Shown here piece after piece: positions 1 through 8,239 of a stretch of 27,192 nucleotides of DNA. This DNA comes from an uncultured Collinsella sp. (GTDB lineage Bacteria; Actinomycetota; Coriobacteriia; Coriobacteriales; Coriobacteriaceae): contig CABSNM010000024.1 of NCBI GenBank assembly GCA_902479065.1, positions 1 to 27,192 on the forward strand, given 5' to 3'. The stretch's first letter is position 1. Each line of letters begins with the position of its first letter. Both the position numbers and the translations under genes were made by a program. The notes under the pieces are model-generated. The model made no database searches. It had not been told where the DNA came from and worked only from the letters and a program-made list of their open reading frames with translations.

Positions 1-221
1 TATACGGGTGCATCATCGACGTCTTCAATACAGAAAATATCAGTGCGGAATGTTTTGGGAGGTAGCCCAAACAGCCCCGGCGGGGGTCCTGTGTAGTCAC
101 CCTTTAGGCGGAACTCTCCTTTTTATTTGTGCGCGTGGGGTTCGTGGTTGGGTCGTGCCCTTTTCTGCGGGTGTGTTGTTTCGTTCTGCTTTGGCTATTG
201 TTGGGGTATGCTTTGTTCGTA

Positions 222-237
222 TGTAAACGTATGACAT
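222..237. promoter_or_regulatory. LacI-type operator before the regulator gene
   Basis: TGTAAACGTATGACAT reads on the other strand as ATGTCATACGTTTACA. This matches the pattern ATGTCAnnCGTTTnCA shared with the sites before the first GH32 gene. It lies just upstream of the regulator start and suggests autoregulation. It also covers a possible upstream ATG at 236, which argues that translation starts later, at 257. Confidence 0.6.
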
Positions 238-256
238 GTTGATGGGGGAGGGTGCT

Positions 257-1267
257 ATGGCTCGCGAGAGTGCTCGTTCTAAGGATACGGCTAAGCCTGG
301 CATCAAGGAAGTTGCAGCGGTGGCGGGGGTTTCGCCCACTACGGTATCTCGCGTGCTTAATAATCGCGGCTATATTAGTCAAGAGACCCGCGATAAGGTC
401 CATGCCGCGATGAAGCGCATCAACTATGCACCCAACGATATCGCCCGTGCCATGCTCAACGGTCGCCTGAATCTAATAGGTATGATAGTCCCCTATGTCA
501 GCAGCCCGTTTCATGCCCAAGCGGTCCAAGCCGTTGAGCGTACCCTGGCCGAAAACGGTTTTAAGATGTTGCTGTGCAATAGCGCCAATCGACCTGATCT
601 TGAGCGTTCTTATATCGATATGCTTCGGCGCAATATGGTTGATGGCGTCATCGTCAACTCGCTTAATATCGGTGCCGAGGCGTATGCCGAGATGGGCTTG
701 AGTCTGGTTGGTATCGACTGCGACCTTGGCGAGACCTCTGTTCAGATTGCGAGCGACAGCTATGGCATCGGCGAACTTGCCACGCGTCGCCTGATCGATG
801 ACGGGTGTTCGCGCATCTTGTGCCTGCGCAACAATAGCCGCATGCGTATGCCTGCCAATAAGCGTACCGATGCCTACCACGATGTTGTGGAGCAGGCCGG
901 TTTGCCCGCGCTTGTCCGTGAGGTCGAGTTCGTTAAGTCCGACGACGAAAAGAGTGCGGTCGTTGCGAAGATCCTCGATGAGAACCCCGATATTGACGGC
1001 ATCTTTGCGGGAGACGACACGATGGCGGCCATCTGCCTCAACGTGATGAAGCGGCGCGGCTTGAGCGCTCCGGACGATATTAAGGTCGTGGGCGCGGATG
1101 GCGCCCGCCGCACTATGACGTTTATGCCTGACTTAACAACCGTTCGTCAAGATATCGATCGCATCGGAGAGCTCGCGGCGCAATCCATCATCGCTCTTGT
1201 TAACGGTGAAAAGCCCGAATCGAATACCAAGCTCCCCGTTGAACTCATTGAGGGCAAAACCGCGTAG
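257..1267 (+). CDS. LacI-family transcriptional regulator of the sucrose/fructan locus
   Basis: This is a 336-residue LacI/GalR-type repressor. An N-terminal helix-turn-helix at about residues 16-35 (IKEVAAVAGVSPTTVSRVLN) is followed by the hinge and a periplasmic-binding-protein-like sensor domain (from about residue 70) that would bind a sugar or sugar phosphate. The start at 257 is preferred because a strong GGGGGAGG ribosome site ends five bases before it, while an in-frame ATG at 236 sits inside the operator. It is followed on the same strand by GH32, PTS and sucrose-6-phosphate hydrolase genes, whose upstream regions carry matching operators. Regulation of these sucrose/fructan genes is therefore inferred from context and sites; the effector is unknown. 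Confidence 0.93.
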   Translation: MARESARSKDTAKPGIKEVAAVAGVSPTTVSRVLNNRGYISQETRDKVHAAMKRINYAPNDIARAMLNGRLNLIGMIVPYVSSPFHAQAVQAVERTLAENGFKMLLCNSANRPDLERSYIDMLRRNMVDGVIVNSLNIGAEAYAEMGLSLVGIDCDLGETSVQIASDSYGIGELATRRLIDDGCSRILCLRNNSRMRMPANKRTDAYHDVVEQAGLPALVREVEFVKSDDEKSAVVAKILDENPDIDGIFAGDDTMAAICLNVMKRRGLSAPDDIKVVGADGARRTMTFMPDLTTVRQDIDRIGELAAQSIIALVNGEKPESNTKLPVELIEGKTA

Positions 1268-1321
1268 TTCATCCCGTGCCAAAAGAATTCCTCAAACGCC
1301 TCTGATGACCGTTCGCCGCCA

Positions 1322-1338
1322 TATGTCAACCGTTTGCC
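1322..1338. promoter_or_regulatory. LacI-type operator, distal site
   Basis: TATGTCAACCGTTTGCC matches the left half and centre of the locus operator pattern. It sits about 40 bases upstream of the two promoter-overlapping sites, a spacing that would suit looping or cooperative binding. The right half is weaker than in the other sites. Confidence 0.5.
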
Positions 1339-1370
1339 GACGACTGGAACTGCGAAAAGACGTATTAGTG

Positions 1371-1403
1371 TGAAAACGTTTGACATATGAAAACGATTGA
1401 CAT
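1371..1403. promoter_or_regulatory. Tandem LacI-type operators over the GH32 promoter
   Basis: Two near-identical 17-base sites lie end to end: TGAAAACGTTTGACATA (1371-1387) and TGAAAACGATTGACATA (1387-1403). They differ at one position and share one base. Both overlap the predicted -35 box and spacer, so a bound repressor would block RNA polymerase directly. Confidence 0.75.
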
Positions 1404-1408
1404 ATCTT
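1380..1408 (+). promoter_or_regulatory. Sigma-A-type promoter for the GH32/PTS genes
   Basis: A perfect -35 box TTGACA (1380-1385) is followed after exactly 17 bases by a -10-like TATCTT (1403-1408). The TTGACA is part of the first tandem operator. The predicted transcript would start near 1415, leaving a leader of about 35 bases before the ATG at 1452. Confidence 0.6.
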
Positions 1409-1451
1409 GCAGTTGTACCGAGTTAGTATCTTGTGGGAAAGGAAGTCTCGG

Positions 1452-2834
1452 ATGCACAAGGTGTATTACCAGCCTGAGGGAATTTGGGTAGGCGACATCA
1501 TGCCGTACGGCGAGGACGGCACGTTCTATCTCTATCACCAGCGTGACACGCGAAACCCCGGTCCTTTCGGAGAGCCGTTTGGTTGGGCACTCGCGACGAC
1601 CAAGGATTTCGTCAACTACAAGGACTTTGGCGAGAGCCTTGAGCGTGGCGGCGACGAGGAAGTCGACCAGTATGTTTATGCCGGCACGGTGTTTAAGGTG
1701 GGCGACAAGTACCATGCGCTCTACACTGGTTGCAATCGCGATAAGGTCCGCGCACGCTTGATGAAGCAGGTTCTTCTTCACGCAACGAGTGACGACGCCG
1801 TCAAGTGGGAGAAGAACATCGCCGAGACGCTGCTTCCGCCCCAGGAAGGTTACGATGACCGCAACTGGCGCGATCCCTTTGTGCTTTGGGATGAGGAGAA
1901 CGAAGAGTACATGCTCATCCTCGGCACGCGCGTGGGCGAGGACAAGCGTCTGATGACCGGGCGTCTGGTCAAGTTCACCTCCAAGGACCTGGATACCTGG
2001 GAGTTCCAGGGCGACTGGTGGAATCCGGGCCTTTACACCATGTTCGAGATGCCTGATCTCTTTAAGATGGGCGACTGGTGGTATCTGGTGTTCTCCGAGT
2101 ACAGTGATGGCAACAAGACCCGTTACCGCATGTCTCGCTCCATCAACGGTCCTTGGATCACTCCTGCTGACGATTCATTCGATGGCCGCGCGTACTATGC
2201 CGCGCGTACCGCATTTGATGGCGAGCGCCGCGTTCTCTTTGGTTGGGTTCCTACGCGTGACGAGGGTGGCGATCCCAGCTCTTACCTGTGGGGTGGCACC
2301 TTTATGCCTCTCGAGATCGTTCAGCGTGCCGACGGAACGCTCGGCACCAAGCTCCCTGACAGCATGCTTGGCGCCTTTGGCGAGGCTAAGGCAGTCGAGG
2401 CCTTTGAGCTTTCCTGCGAGTCGGGCAAGGTCGAGCAGGTGCTCGCCGCGGATGCCGGTTCCACCTATATGCTCGATGCCGACATCGAGCTCGCCGGTGA
2501 CGCTGCCGGCTTCTCGGTGAAGCTTGCCGAGGACGCCGAGTCCGGTCTTGCCTATGAGTTCCGCGCCAACCTGCGTGAGGGCAAGCTCGAGTTTACGGCG
2601 GCCCCCCAGTATCCGTGGTTCCAGGTCAACAACATGGGCCTCGAGCGTCCGTTGTTCTTTAAGGGCGAGGGCACTCATCATGTGCGCCTGGTCGTTGACG
2701 ACGATATCGCGACCATCTTTGTCGATGATGTTGCGCTTAACGCGCGCTTCTGCAATAAGCAGGGCCAGGGTGTGGCACTGACGGTCACCGACGGTACGCT
2801 CAAGTGCGCAAATGCAACGATCGCGTCTCTGTAA
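1452..2834 (+). CDS. Glycoside hydrolase family 32-like enzyme with atypical nucleophile motif
   Basis: This 460-residue protein has the five-bladed propeller signatures of clan GH-J/GH32. A conserved Asp near the N-terminus (D15 in WVGDIMPY) would be the nucleophile, R140-D141-P142 (WRDPF) is the usual transition-state stabilising triad, and E199 in EMPDLF is the acid/base. A beta-sandwich-like C-terminal part follows from about residue 310. The classical WMNDPNG motif is absent. There is no signal peptide, so it should act in the cytoplasm on imported fructosides, perhaps short fructo-oligosaccharides or their phosphates. The start at 1452 has a GGGAAAGGAAG ribosome site and gives MHKVYYQPEG; an earlier ATG at 1407 overlaps the promoter. 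It is the first gene behind the operator-controlled promoter. Exact substrate is inferred, not visible. Confidence 0.85.
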   Translation: MHKVYYQPEGIWVGDIMPYGEDGTFYLYHQRDTRNPGPFGEPFGWALATTKDFVNYKDFGESLERGGDEEVDQYVYAGTVFKVGDKYHALYTGCNRDKVRARLMKQVLLHATSDDAVKWEKNIAETLLPPQEGYDDRNWRDPFVLWDEENEEYMLILGTRVGEDKRLMTGRLVKFTSKDLDTWEFQGDWWNPGLYTMFEMPDLFKMGDWWYLVFSEYSDGNKTRYRMSRSINGPWITPADDSFDGRAYYAARTAFDGERRVLFGWVPTRDEGGDPSSYLWGGTFMPLEIVQRADGTLGTKLPDSMLGAFGEAKAVEAFELSCESGKVEQVLAADAGSTYMLDADIELAGDAAGFSVKLAEDAESGLAYEFRANLREGKLEFTAAPQYPWFQVNNMGLERPLFFKGEGTHHVRLVVDDDIATIFVDDVALNARFCNKQGQGVALTVTDGTLKCANATIASL

Positions 2835-2838
2835 TGGC

Positions 2839-2856
2839 ATCAAAACGTTTTATGAT
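2839..2856. promoter_or_regulatory. Possible LacI-type operator before the PTS gene
   Basis: ATCAAAACGTTTTATGAT contains a perfect 10-base palindrome AAAACGTTTT and shares AAACGTTTT with the sites upstream of the first GH32 gene. It falls in the 45-base gap before the PTS gene. It could also be a catabolite-control-type site; only footprinting would tell. Confidence 0.45.
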
Positions 2857-2879
2857 TTCGTAAGGGAATGGAGAGGAAC

Positions 2880-4331
2880 ATGGACTACAAAGTAGTGTCT
2901 CAGCAAGTCGTCGATAACGTCGGCGGTCTGGAGAACATCGAGGGCGCCACGCATTGCGTTACGCGTCTGCGTCTGGTGCTCAAGGATACGAGCAAGTACA
3001 ACAAGGCCGAGCTCGAGAACATCGATGGCGTCAAGGGCGTGCTGTACAACAGCGGCCAGCTCATGATCATCTTCGGTACCGGTACCGTCAACAAGGTCTA
3101 CGATGAGTTTATGGCTCTGACGGGCGTTAAGGAGATCAGCGCTTCCGAGGTCAAGGGCGCCGAGGCGGACAAGAAGGGCAAGTTCTTCTCGGTCCTCAAG
3201 GTATTCTCGGATATCTTTATCCCCATCATTCCCGCTTTCGTCGGCGCTGCTATCATCATCGGCCTTAAGTCGCTGATCGTTGCCAACGGCCTCTTTGGCA
3301 TGGAGGGCAGCCTTGCCGACCACAGCGAGTTCCTCAAGAACCTCGCAAGCTTCTTTGCCATTATCGCCACCACGTTTGACTACCTGCCTGTCCTGGTTAT
3401 GTACAGCGCGGTCAAGCGTTTTGGCGGTAACCCGATTCTGGGCATCCTCGTCGGTATCGTCATGGTTCACCCGAGTCTTATGAACCGCAATGCGTTTGTT
3501 ATGGATCCGTCGGGTGCTGAGTACTGGAACTTTGGTCCGCTCTCCATCCCCATGGTTGCTTTCCAGGGCGGCGTGTTCCCTGCAATCCTGACTGCCTGGT
3601 TTATGGCCAAGGTCGAAAAGATTGCCCAGAAGTACATCCCCGAGGTCGTCTCGTTTGTCTTTGTCCCGACCGTTACCCTGATTCTTGCTAACGTTGCCCT
3701 GTTCACCGTGTTCGGCCCGCTCGGCAACCTGATCGGCGACGTCCTCGCTGGCGTAATCAGTGTCCTGTACAACAGGATGGGCGTCTTTGGCGCCTTTGTC
3801 TTCGCCGCGTTCCTGCAGCCGCTCGTCGTTACCGGTACGCATCAGTTCATCCAGGGTATCGAGGCCAACCTCGTTGCCACGACCGGCTTCAACTACATTC
3901 AGGCCATCTGGTCGGTTTCCATCATCGCCCAGGGCGGCGGCGCCATCGGCATGTATCTCATTCACAAGAAGCATTCCAAAGAGCGCAACATCTGCATGTC
4001 GTCCTTTATCCCGACGCTGGTCGGTATCTCCGAGCCCGCAATCTTTGCTGCAAACATGCGCTACTCGATCATCCCGTTCGTCTGCGCTTGCATCGGTGCA
4101 GGCTGCGGCGGTGCCTTCGTGAAGCTCTTTGAGGTGCGCGCTATCGGTCAGGGTCTGACCGGTGTGCTTGGCCTGCTCATCGTTACGCCCGAGACGCTCG
4201 TGTGGTATGTGGCTGGCAATCTCATCGCCTTTATCGTGCCGATCGTCTTGATCTTTGCCTACAACAAGGCAAAGGGCGTGCCGACCACCGATGAAGAGGG
4301 CGCTGGCGCTGGCTTCGACGTTAGCTTCTAG
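2880..4331 (+). CDS. scrA: PTS sucrose-type permease, EIIBC
   Basis: This 483-residue protein imports and phosphorylates a sugar of the glucose/sucrose PTS superfamily. The N-terminal EIIB domain (about 1-80) has the phosphorylated Cys at C26 in the motif HCVTRLRLVL. A linker leads to the multi-spanning EIIC domain (about 105-475), which includes the conserved segment GISEPAIFA near residue 381. No EIIA domain is fused, so a separate glucose-type EIIA must supply phosphate. Start at 2880 is chosen because GGAG lies six bases upstream; an earlier ATG at 2868 has its purine-rich sequence directly adjacent with no spacing. The flanking GH32 and sucrose-6-phosphate hydrolase genes make sucrose (product sucrose-6-phosphate) the likely substrate, which is inference from context. 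Confidence 0.92.
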   Translation: MDYKVVSQQVVDNVGGLENIEGATHCVTRLRLVLKDTSKYNKAELENIDGVKGVLYNSGQLMIIFGTGTVNKVYDEFMALTGVKEISASEVKGAEADKKGKFFSVLKVFSDIFIPIIPAFVGAAIIIGLKSLIVANGLFGMEGSLADHSEFLKNLASFFAIIATTFDYLPVLVMYSAVKRFGGNPILGILVGIVMVHPSLMNRNAFVMDPSGAEYWNFGPLSIPMVAFQGGVFPAILTAWFMAKVEKIAQKYIPEVVSFVFVPTVTLILANVALFTVFGPLGNLIGDVLAGVISVLYNRMGVFGAFVFAAFLQPLVVTGTHQFIQGIEANLVATTGFNYIQAIWSVSIIAQGGGAIGMYLIHKKHSKERNICMSSFIPTLVGISEPAIFAANMRYSIIPFVCACIGAGCGGAFVKLFEVRAIGQGLTGVLGLLIVTPETLVWYVAGNLIAFIVPIVLIFAYNKAKGVPTTDEEGAGAGFDVSF

Positions 4332-4368
4332 TTGAGCCGTTCAGCGTAATCTGAGGATAAGTCCATTT

Positions 4369-4410
4369 GGGGAAGGGCGTTCGACTCGTGTGAGTCGAGC
4401 GTCCTTCCCC
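4369..4410 (+). promoter_or_regulatory. Strong intercistronic hairpin
   Basis: Two 19-base arms pair across the four-base loop GTGT, with only G-T wobbles as imperfections. The stem lies in the 101-base gap between the PTS and sucrose-6-phosphate hydrolase genes. No T-run follows, so it is a poor intrinsic terminator. It could stabilise the upstream mRNA end or lower expression of the downstream gene. Confidence 0.6.
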
Positions 4411-4432
4411 ATAGACGAGAAAGTCAACGGCG

Positions 4433-5875
4433 ATGTTTAATCAAAAAAATAAGGTGACACGCGCGGACTATGAGCAATGGCGCGCCGGACAGGATGAGAC
4501 GGCGGGTCGCATCGCGTCCGACCCCGATAGGCTCCTGTTCCATGTGGAGCCTGAGCTTGGCTGGCTCAACGATCCCAACGGTTTGGTGCAGATCGGTGAT
4601 ACGTATCACATCTATCACCAATACGATCCATTCGATGCTGCGCATGGCGGTCCAGTGCTTTGGAATCATCTGACAACAAAGGATTTTGTGACGTACGAGA
4701 ATCGCGGCCCTGTGCTGTTCCCCGATTCCGATTTGGATTCGAGCGGAGCGTATTCTGGTTCTGCCTTTGTACACGACGGCAAGATTCACTACTTCTATAC
4801 CGGCAACGTCAAGCATTTTGACCGCGATGATTACGACTACGTGTTGACGGGCCGTGAGCAAAACCAAATTCATATGGTTACCGAGAATCCCGACGAATTG
4901 GGCAAGAAGCGTGTGGCTGTTGGGCCGGTCGATTACCCCGACGATATCGGTACGCACGTACGCGACCCCAAGATCCTTGAACACGATGGTATTTACTACA
5001 TGGTTCTGGGCGCTCGTACGAAAGACGACCGCGGCTGCGTGCTTGTCTATACTTCGCGCGATCTAGAGGATTGGCGCTATGCGACGCGCATTGAGCTGGG
5101 CGAGAAGTTTGGTTTTATGTGGGAGTGCCCTGATCTATTTGAGCTTGATGGCGAGCTAATTCTCGTTTGCTGTCCGCAGGGCGTGCCCGCCGATGGTTGG
5201 CGTTACCGCAATCCGCACCAGTGCGTGTGGTTCTCCATCGAGGCCGATTGGGAGGCGCCGAGCTTTAAGATCACCGGGCAGGGCATGCCCCCGATGGTCG
5301 ATGCCGGCTTTGATTTCTACGCACCGCAGTCCTTTGAGGATGCTGCGGGTCGGCGTTTGATGATCGGGTGGTCTGGTTGCCCCGATGCGACGGCAGAAAA
5401 CCCGACGGTGGCACGCGGGTGGCAGTGCGCGTTGACGGTGCCGCGAGAGCTGAGCATACGCGATGGTAAGCTCTGTCAGCAGCCGGCGCACGAGATTGAG
5501 AAGATGCGCGACGACTGCGTTCGCGCGACAGGCGGTGAAACCGTTGAGGAGCCGGGCCGCCTGTTTGATCTTGTGGTTTCCTGTGAGGGCGCCAAGATGG
5601 TCGAGCTCGAAATCCGCAAGGGTGTCTTTGTGCGTTATACGGACGGGATGCTTACCCTCGATATGGGTGACGAAGGCTATGGGCGCGACCAGAGGTCGAT
5701 TGAGCTCGGCGAGCTTCGCGACCTACGCGTGCTTTCGGACACTACGATGGTCGAGATTTTTGCAAATGGCGGCGAGGCGGCACTTACGAGCCGTACCTAT
5801 TCGCCGGCGGTTCCGGCGATGGAGCTGCGCGCCGAGGGTGCGGCATCGATGAATTTCTACCGCCTCGTGCATTAA
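4433..5875 (+). CDS. scrB: Sucrose-6-phosphate hydrolase (GH32)
   Basis: This 480-residue protein hydrolyses the beta-fructoside bond of sucrose-6-phosphate to glucose-6-phosphate and fructose in the cytoplasm. It carries all classical GH32 motifs: GWLNDPNG with nucleophile D47, R177-D178-P179 in HVRDPK, and WECPDLF with acid/base E231. A C-terminal beta-sandwich occupies roughly residues 340-480. Length and motif spacing fit SacA/ScrB invertases. There is no signal peptide. The ribosome site before the ATG at 4433 is weak (GAGAAAG at a long distance), so lower translation or a slightly different start is possible. It follows the PTS permease and completes the pathway from external sucrose to hexose phosphate plus fructose; no fructokinase gene is in view. 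Confidence 0.94.
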   Translation: MFNQKNKVTRADYEQWRAGQDETAGRIASDPDRLLFHVEPELGWLNDPNGLVQIGDTYHIYHQYDPFDAAHGGPVLWNHLTTKDFVTYENRGPVLFPDSDLDSSGAYSGSAFVHDGKIHYFYTGNVKHFDRDDYDYVLTGREQNQIHMVTENPDELGKKRVAVGPVDYPDDIGTHVRDPKILEHDGIYYMVLGARTKDDRGCVLVYTSRDLEDWRYATRIELGEKFGFMWECPDLFELDGELILVCCPQGVPADGWRYRNPHQCVWFSIEADWEAPSFKITGQGMPPMVDAGFDFYAPQSFEDAAGRRLMIGWSGCPDATAENPTVARGWQCALTVPRELSIRDGKLCQQPAHEIEKMRDDCVRATGGETVEEPGRLFDLVVSCEGAKMVELEIRKGVFVRYTDGMLTLDMGDEGYGRDQRSIELGELRDLRVLSDTTMVEIFANGGEAALTSRTYSPAVPAMELRAEGAASMNFYRLVH

Positions 5876-5972
5876 CCGTGCATGGAGCACGATTGGACTT
5901 GCTGGGCGGAATGTGTCGCAGTTACCGCGGCCAACTACCGTTTATCGCGTATAGTGACCGTTTGCGGAATAA

Positions 5973-6001
5973 GTAACACTCCTTAATAAACCGTGTAGAA
6001 T
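5973..6001 (+). promoter_or_regulatory. Probable degV promoter
   Basis: GTAACA (5973-5978) and TAGAAT (5996-6001) are separated by 17 bases and match the sigma-A consensus at four and five positions. The implied transcript has a leader of about 145 bases that contains two hairpins. Confidence 0.4.
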
Positions 6002-6027
6002 CTCAGATAAGCACGGAGTTTTCCAGG

Positions 6028-6100
6028 GAGACGCTGTCCTTTGTTTTGTGCAAGGGACGGCGTCTCTTTGGCGCTTGGAGACCGTTCTGTAGCAGGACGG
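6028..6100 (+). promoter_or_regulatory. Structured 5' leader of degV: two consecutive hairpins
   Basis: The first hairpin (6028-6066) pairs GAGACGC with GCGTCTC and continues through GTCC/GGAC with a small bulge, then a loop of about ten bases. The second (6082-6100) pairs CCGTTCTG with CAGGACGG across a TAG loop with one wobble. The first is followed only by TTT, so it is at best a weak terminator. I do not recognise a known riboswitch in it. Confidence 0.45.
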
Positions 6101-6152
6101 CGGACGTGCGTCACATATTAAAAAGTCAACGTCGAGATGGGTCGTGATAAGA

Positions 6153-7007
6153 ATGGGCAAGTACGTAATCGTGGTTGAATCTGGTTCGGATGTGACGCCA
6201 GAGCTCTGCGAACGCTACGGCATCGTGCGTGTGCCCATGCATGTCACGATTGGTGACGAGACCGTCGAGGACGGCTCGATCGATCCGCTCGAGATCTATT
6301 CGCGCTGCAACGAGTTTGGCGTGATGCCCAAGACCAGCGGCTGCGCGCCGGCAGATTTCTCTCGCGTGTACGACCGCATTCACGCCGAGCAGCCCGACGC
6401 GACCATTTTGCATCTTGCGTATTCCGAGGCCACGACCTGTTCGCATCAGTCCTCGAAGATCGCGGCAGAGGGGCGCGACTACGTGTTCTCCATGGACACG
6501 CGTTTTGTCTCGGTGGGCCAGTCGCTTGTTGTCGTCGAGACCGCCAAATACATCGAGGCTCATCCCGATGCCACCGTCGACGAGATCTTTGCTTTTACGA
6601 ACTCCGTTATGGACCGCGTGTTGCTGGGCTTTGTTCCTACCGACCTTGCCTTCCTTAAGGCGGGCGGTCGCTTGTCCAACGTGGCGTTCCTAGGTGCCCA
6701 TCTGCTCAAGATTAAGCCCTGCATTGAGGTAACGGGCGGCAAGTTCGTGGCGACCAAGAAGTTCCGCGGCTCTATGCTCAAGTGCGCCCGCGCCTTTATT
6801 GACCACATGGTTGCGAAGGGCGAAATTGACTACTCGCACATTGGCCTGGCGTATTCGGTAGGCCTTTCCGAGGAGCTGCGCGACGACATGGAAGTCTATG
6901 CGCACGACCTGGGCTTTAAGGACGTTACCTGGACTCAGGTCGGCGGCGTCATCTCGAGCCATTGCGGCCCGACCGCCTTCGGCGCGGTGCTCACGCTCAA
7001 GGCGTAA
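6153..7007 (+). CDS. DegV family fatty-acid-binding protein (FakB-like)
   Basis: The 284-residue protein matches the DegV/FakB fold: an N-terminal Rossmann-like strand with VESGSDVTPEL, the TSGCAPADF segment corresponding to the TSQPS fatty-acid-site motif, a second binding segment YSEATTCSHQSS, the basic FRGSMLKC region, and the C-terminal HCGPTAFGAV motif. FakB proteins present fatty acids to the kinase FakA for phosphorylation and membrane lipid synthesis; the exact lipid cannot be read from sequence. The ATG at 6153 gives the typical short N-terminus MGKYVIVVES; an in-frame GTG at 6144 adds three residues and cannot be excluded. The gene stands alone between its own leader and a strong terminator. 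Confidence 0.9.
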   Translation: MGKYVIVVESGSDVTPELCERYGIVRVPMHVTIGDETVEDGSIDPLEIYSRCNEFGVMPKTSGCAPADFSRVYDRIHAEQPDATILHLAYSEATTCSHQSSKIAAEGRDYVFSMDTRFVSVGQSLVVVETAKYIEAHPDATVDEIFAFTNSVMDRVLLGFVPTDLAFLKAGGRLSNVAFLGAHLLKIKPCIEVTGGKFVATKKFRGSMLKCARAFIDHMVAKGEIDYSHIGLAYSVGLSEELRDDMEVYAHDLGFKDVTWTQVGGVISSHCGPTAFGAVLTLKA

Positions 7008-7038
7008 CGCCTGGCGTCTATCGATTTCTATTGCCTCG

Positions 7039-7075
7039 GCGGCGGGCGGGTTGCGACAACCTTCCCGCCGCTTTT
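7039..7075 (+). terminator. Intrinsic terminator of degV
   Basis: A GC-rich stem GCGGCGGG/CCCGCCGC, extended by GTTG/CAAC around a CGA loop, is followed directly by TTTT. It lies 30 bases past the degV stop codon. Confidence 0.85.
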
Positions 7076-7138
7076 GCATGGGGCCAAAAAGGACAATCCA
7101 ATTGACCGCTAAACCGTTTCGCCATCAAGCATATAGGC

Positions 7139-7144
7139 TAGAAT
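7139..7144 (+). promoter_or_regulatory. Possible -10 element upstream of pflA
   Basis: TAGAAT lies about 50 bases before the chosen pflA start and matches five of six consensus positions. A -35 box is poor: TTTCGC sits 16 bases upstream, and a better TTGACC (7102-7107) is too far away. Confidence 0.3.
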
Positions 7145-7193
7145 GACTCTGGCATTTATGTAGCTAAAACCAATGAGAGGCAAGGTAGCGGGA

Positions 7194-8012
7194 ATGGCTG
7201 AGATGAAGCTCGAGGGTATGGACGCTCGTCCTGAGGACTCCGCGTTTGCCCTGGGCCGCGTGCATTCGATCGAGACGATGGGAACGGTCGATGGACCCGG
7301 CATCCGCTTTGTGGTGTTTGTTCAGGGCTGCCCCATGCGCTGTGCGTATTGTCACAACCCCGATACCTGGTCGGTTAACGGCGGCACCATGGTGACCGTT
7401 GAGCACCTGATAGACGAGTTCCAGAGCAACCATGAGTTTTACCGCAGCGGTGGTATTACGGTATCCGGCGGCGAGCCGCTCCTGCAGCCTGAGTTCTTGG
7501 CCGACCTGTTCCGCGCAATGCACAACAACCCCGATGGTCGCGTACATACCTGCTTGGATAGTTGCGGCTATGCGTTCGACCCCGCGCATCCCGAGAAGTT
7601 CGATGCCGTACTCAACGAGACCGATATGGTGCTGCTCGACATTAAACACGCCGATCCCGTCGAGCATAAAAAGCTGACCGGTTGCGATCCTGCGCGCATC
7701 CTGGCGTTTGGCGATGAGCTGGCGCGTCGCAGGATCAAGGTCGTTATCCGTCACGTGGTAGTACCGGGCATTACCGACACGGCAGAGGAGTGCGAGGCAC
7801 TCGGTCGTCTGATTGCCCCGTGGCATAACGTGGTGGGCCTGGAAATGCTGCCGTATCACACGATGGGCGTCGTCAAGTATGAGCAGCTGGGGATTCCCTA
7901 TAAGCTCGAGGGCGTTCCGCAGATGGATACCGCGCGCATGCCCGAGCTGCGCAACGCCGTCATGACGGGCATGAAAAAACGCCGCGCGGAACTCAAAAAC
8001 GCCATCGGCTAG
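7194..8012 (+). CDS. pflA: Pyruvate formate-lyase activating enzyme (radical SAM)
   Basis: This 272-residue radical SAM enzyme installs the glycyl radical on pyruvate formate-lyase under anaerobic conditions. The cluster-binding motif is C46-P-M-R-C50-A-Y-C53 followed by HNPDTW, exactly the CxxxCxxC pattern of PflA. GTVDGPGIRFVVFVQG before it and SGGEPLLQPEF after it are also family signatures, the latter for SAM binding. Length fits the family. Start at 7194 is favoured by AAGG eight bases upstream; alternatives at 7173 and 7203 are in frame. The target gene pflB is not in this window, so the activase is separated from its substrate gene here. An activase for another glycyl radical enzyme is possible, but the lack of extra ferredoxin-like cysteines favours PFL. 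Confidence 0.93.
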   Translation: MAEMKLEGMDARPEDSAFALGRVHSIETMGTVDGPGIRFVVFVQGCPMRCAYCHNPDTWSVNGGTMVTVEHLIDEFQSNHEFYRSGGITVSGGEPLLQPEFLADLFRAMHNNPDGRVHTCLDSCGYAFDPAHPEKFDAVLNETDMVLLDIKHADPVEHKKLTGCDPARILAFGDELARRRIKVVIRHVVVPGITDTAEECEALGRLIAPWHNVVGLEMLPYHTMGVVKYEQLGIPYKLEGVPQMDTARMPELRNAVMTGMKKRRAELKNAIG

Positions 8013-8174
8013 GGGTAGCTCATTTGGGGCCGGTAGGGTGGAGAAGTAGCTAAAAGAGCCCCGTCCTAAAAAGACTGCTCTCTGGGTTGCGGTGAGATGC
8101 GCAACAGAATCGTGCCATTTGGATAAATACGCTTGTGGTTTCTTTAAAGACACCTTAAACGCTTCTGAATATCT

Positions 8175-8202
8175 TTGGAAAGAAATGCCTGCTCGGTATT
8201 AT
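8175..8202 (+). promoter_or_regulatory. Promoter of the serine hydrolase gene
   Basis: TTGGAA (8175-8180) and TATTAT (8197-8202) are spaced by 16 bases, with four and five consensus matches. The -10 box covers an in-frame ATG at 8201, so that codon cannot be on this transcript, which supports the GTG start at 8240. Confidence 0.55.
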
Positions 8203-8239
8203 GCTGCTCGTATATGAACGGGAGCAGCCAGGAGACCAC

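Noticed and set aside
8..226. Short open frame at the left end
   Set aside because: No ribosome site or recognisable motif, and it runs into the regulator's promoter and operator region; I see no gene in 1-221.
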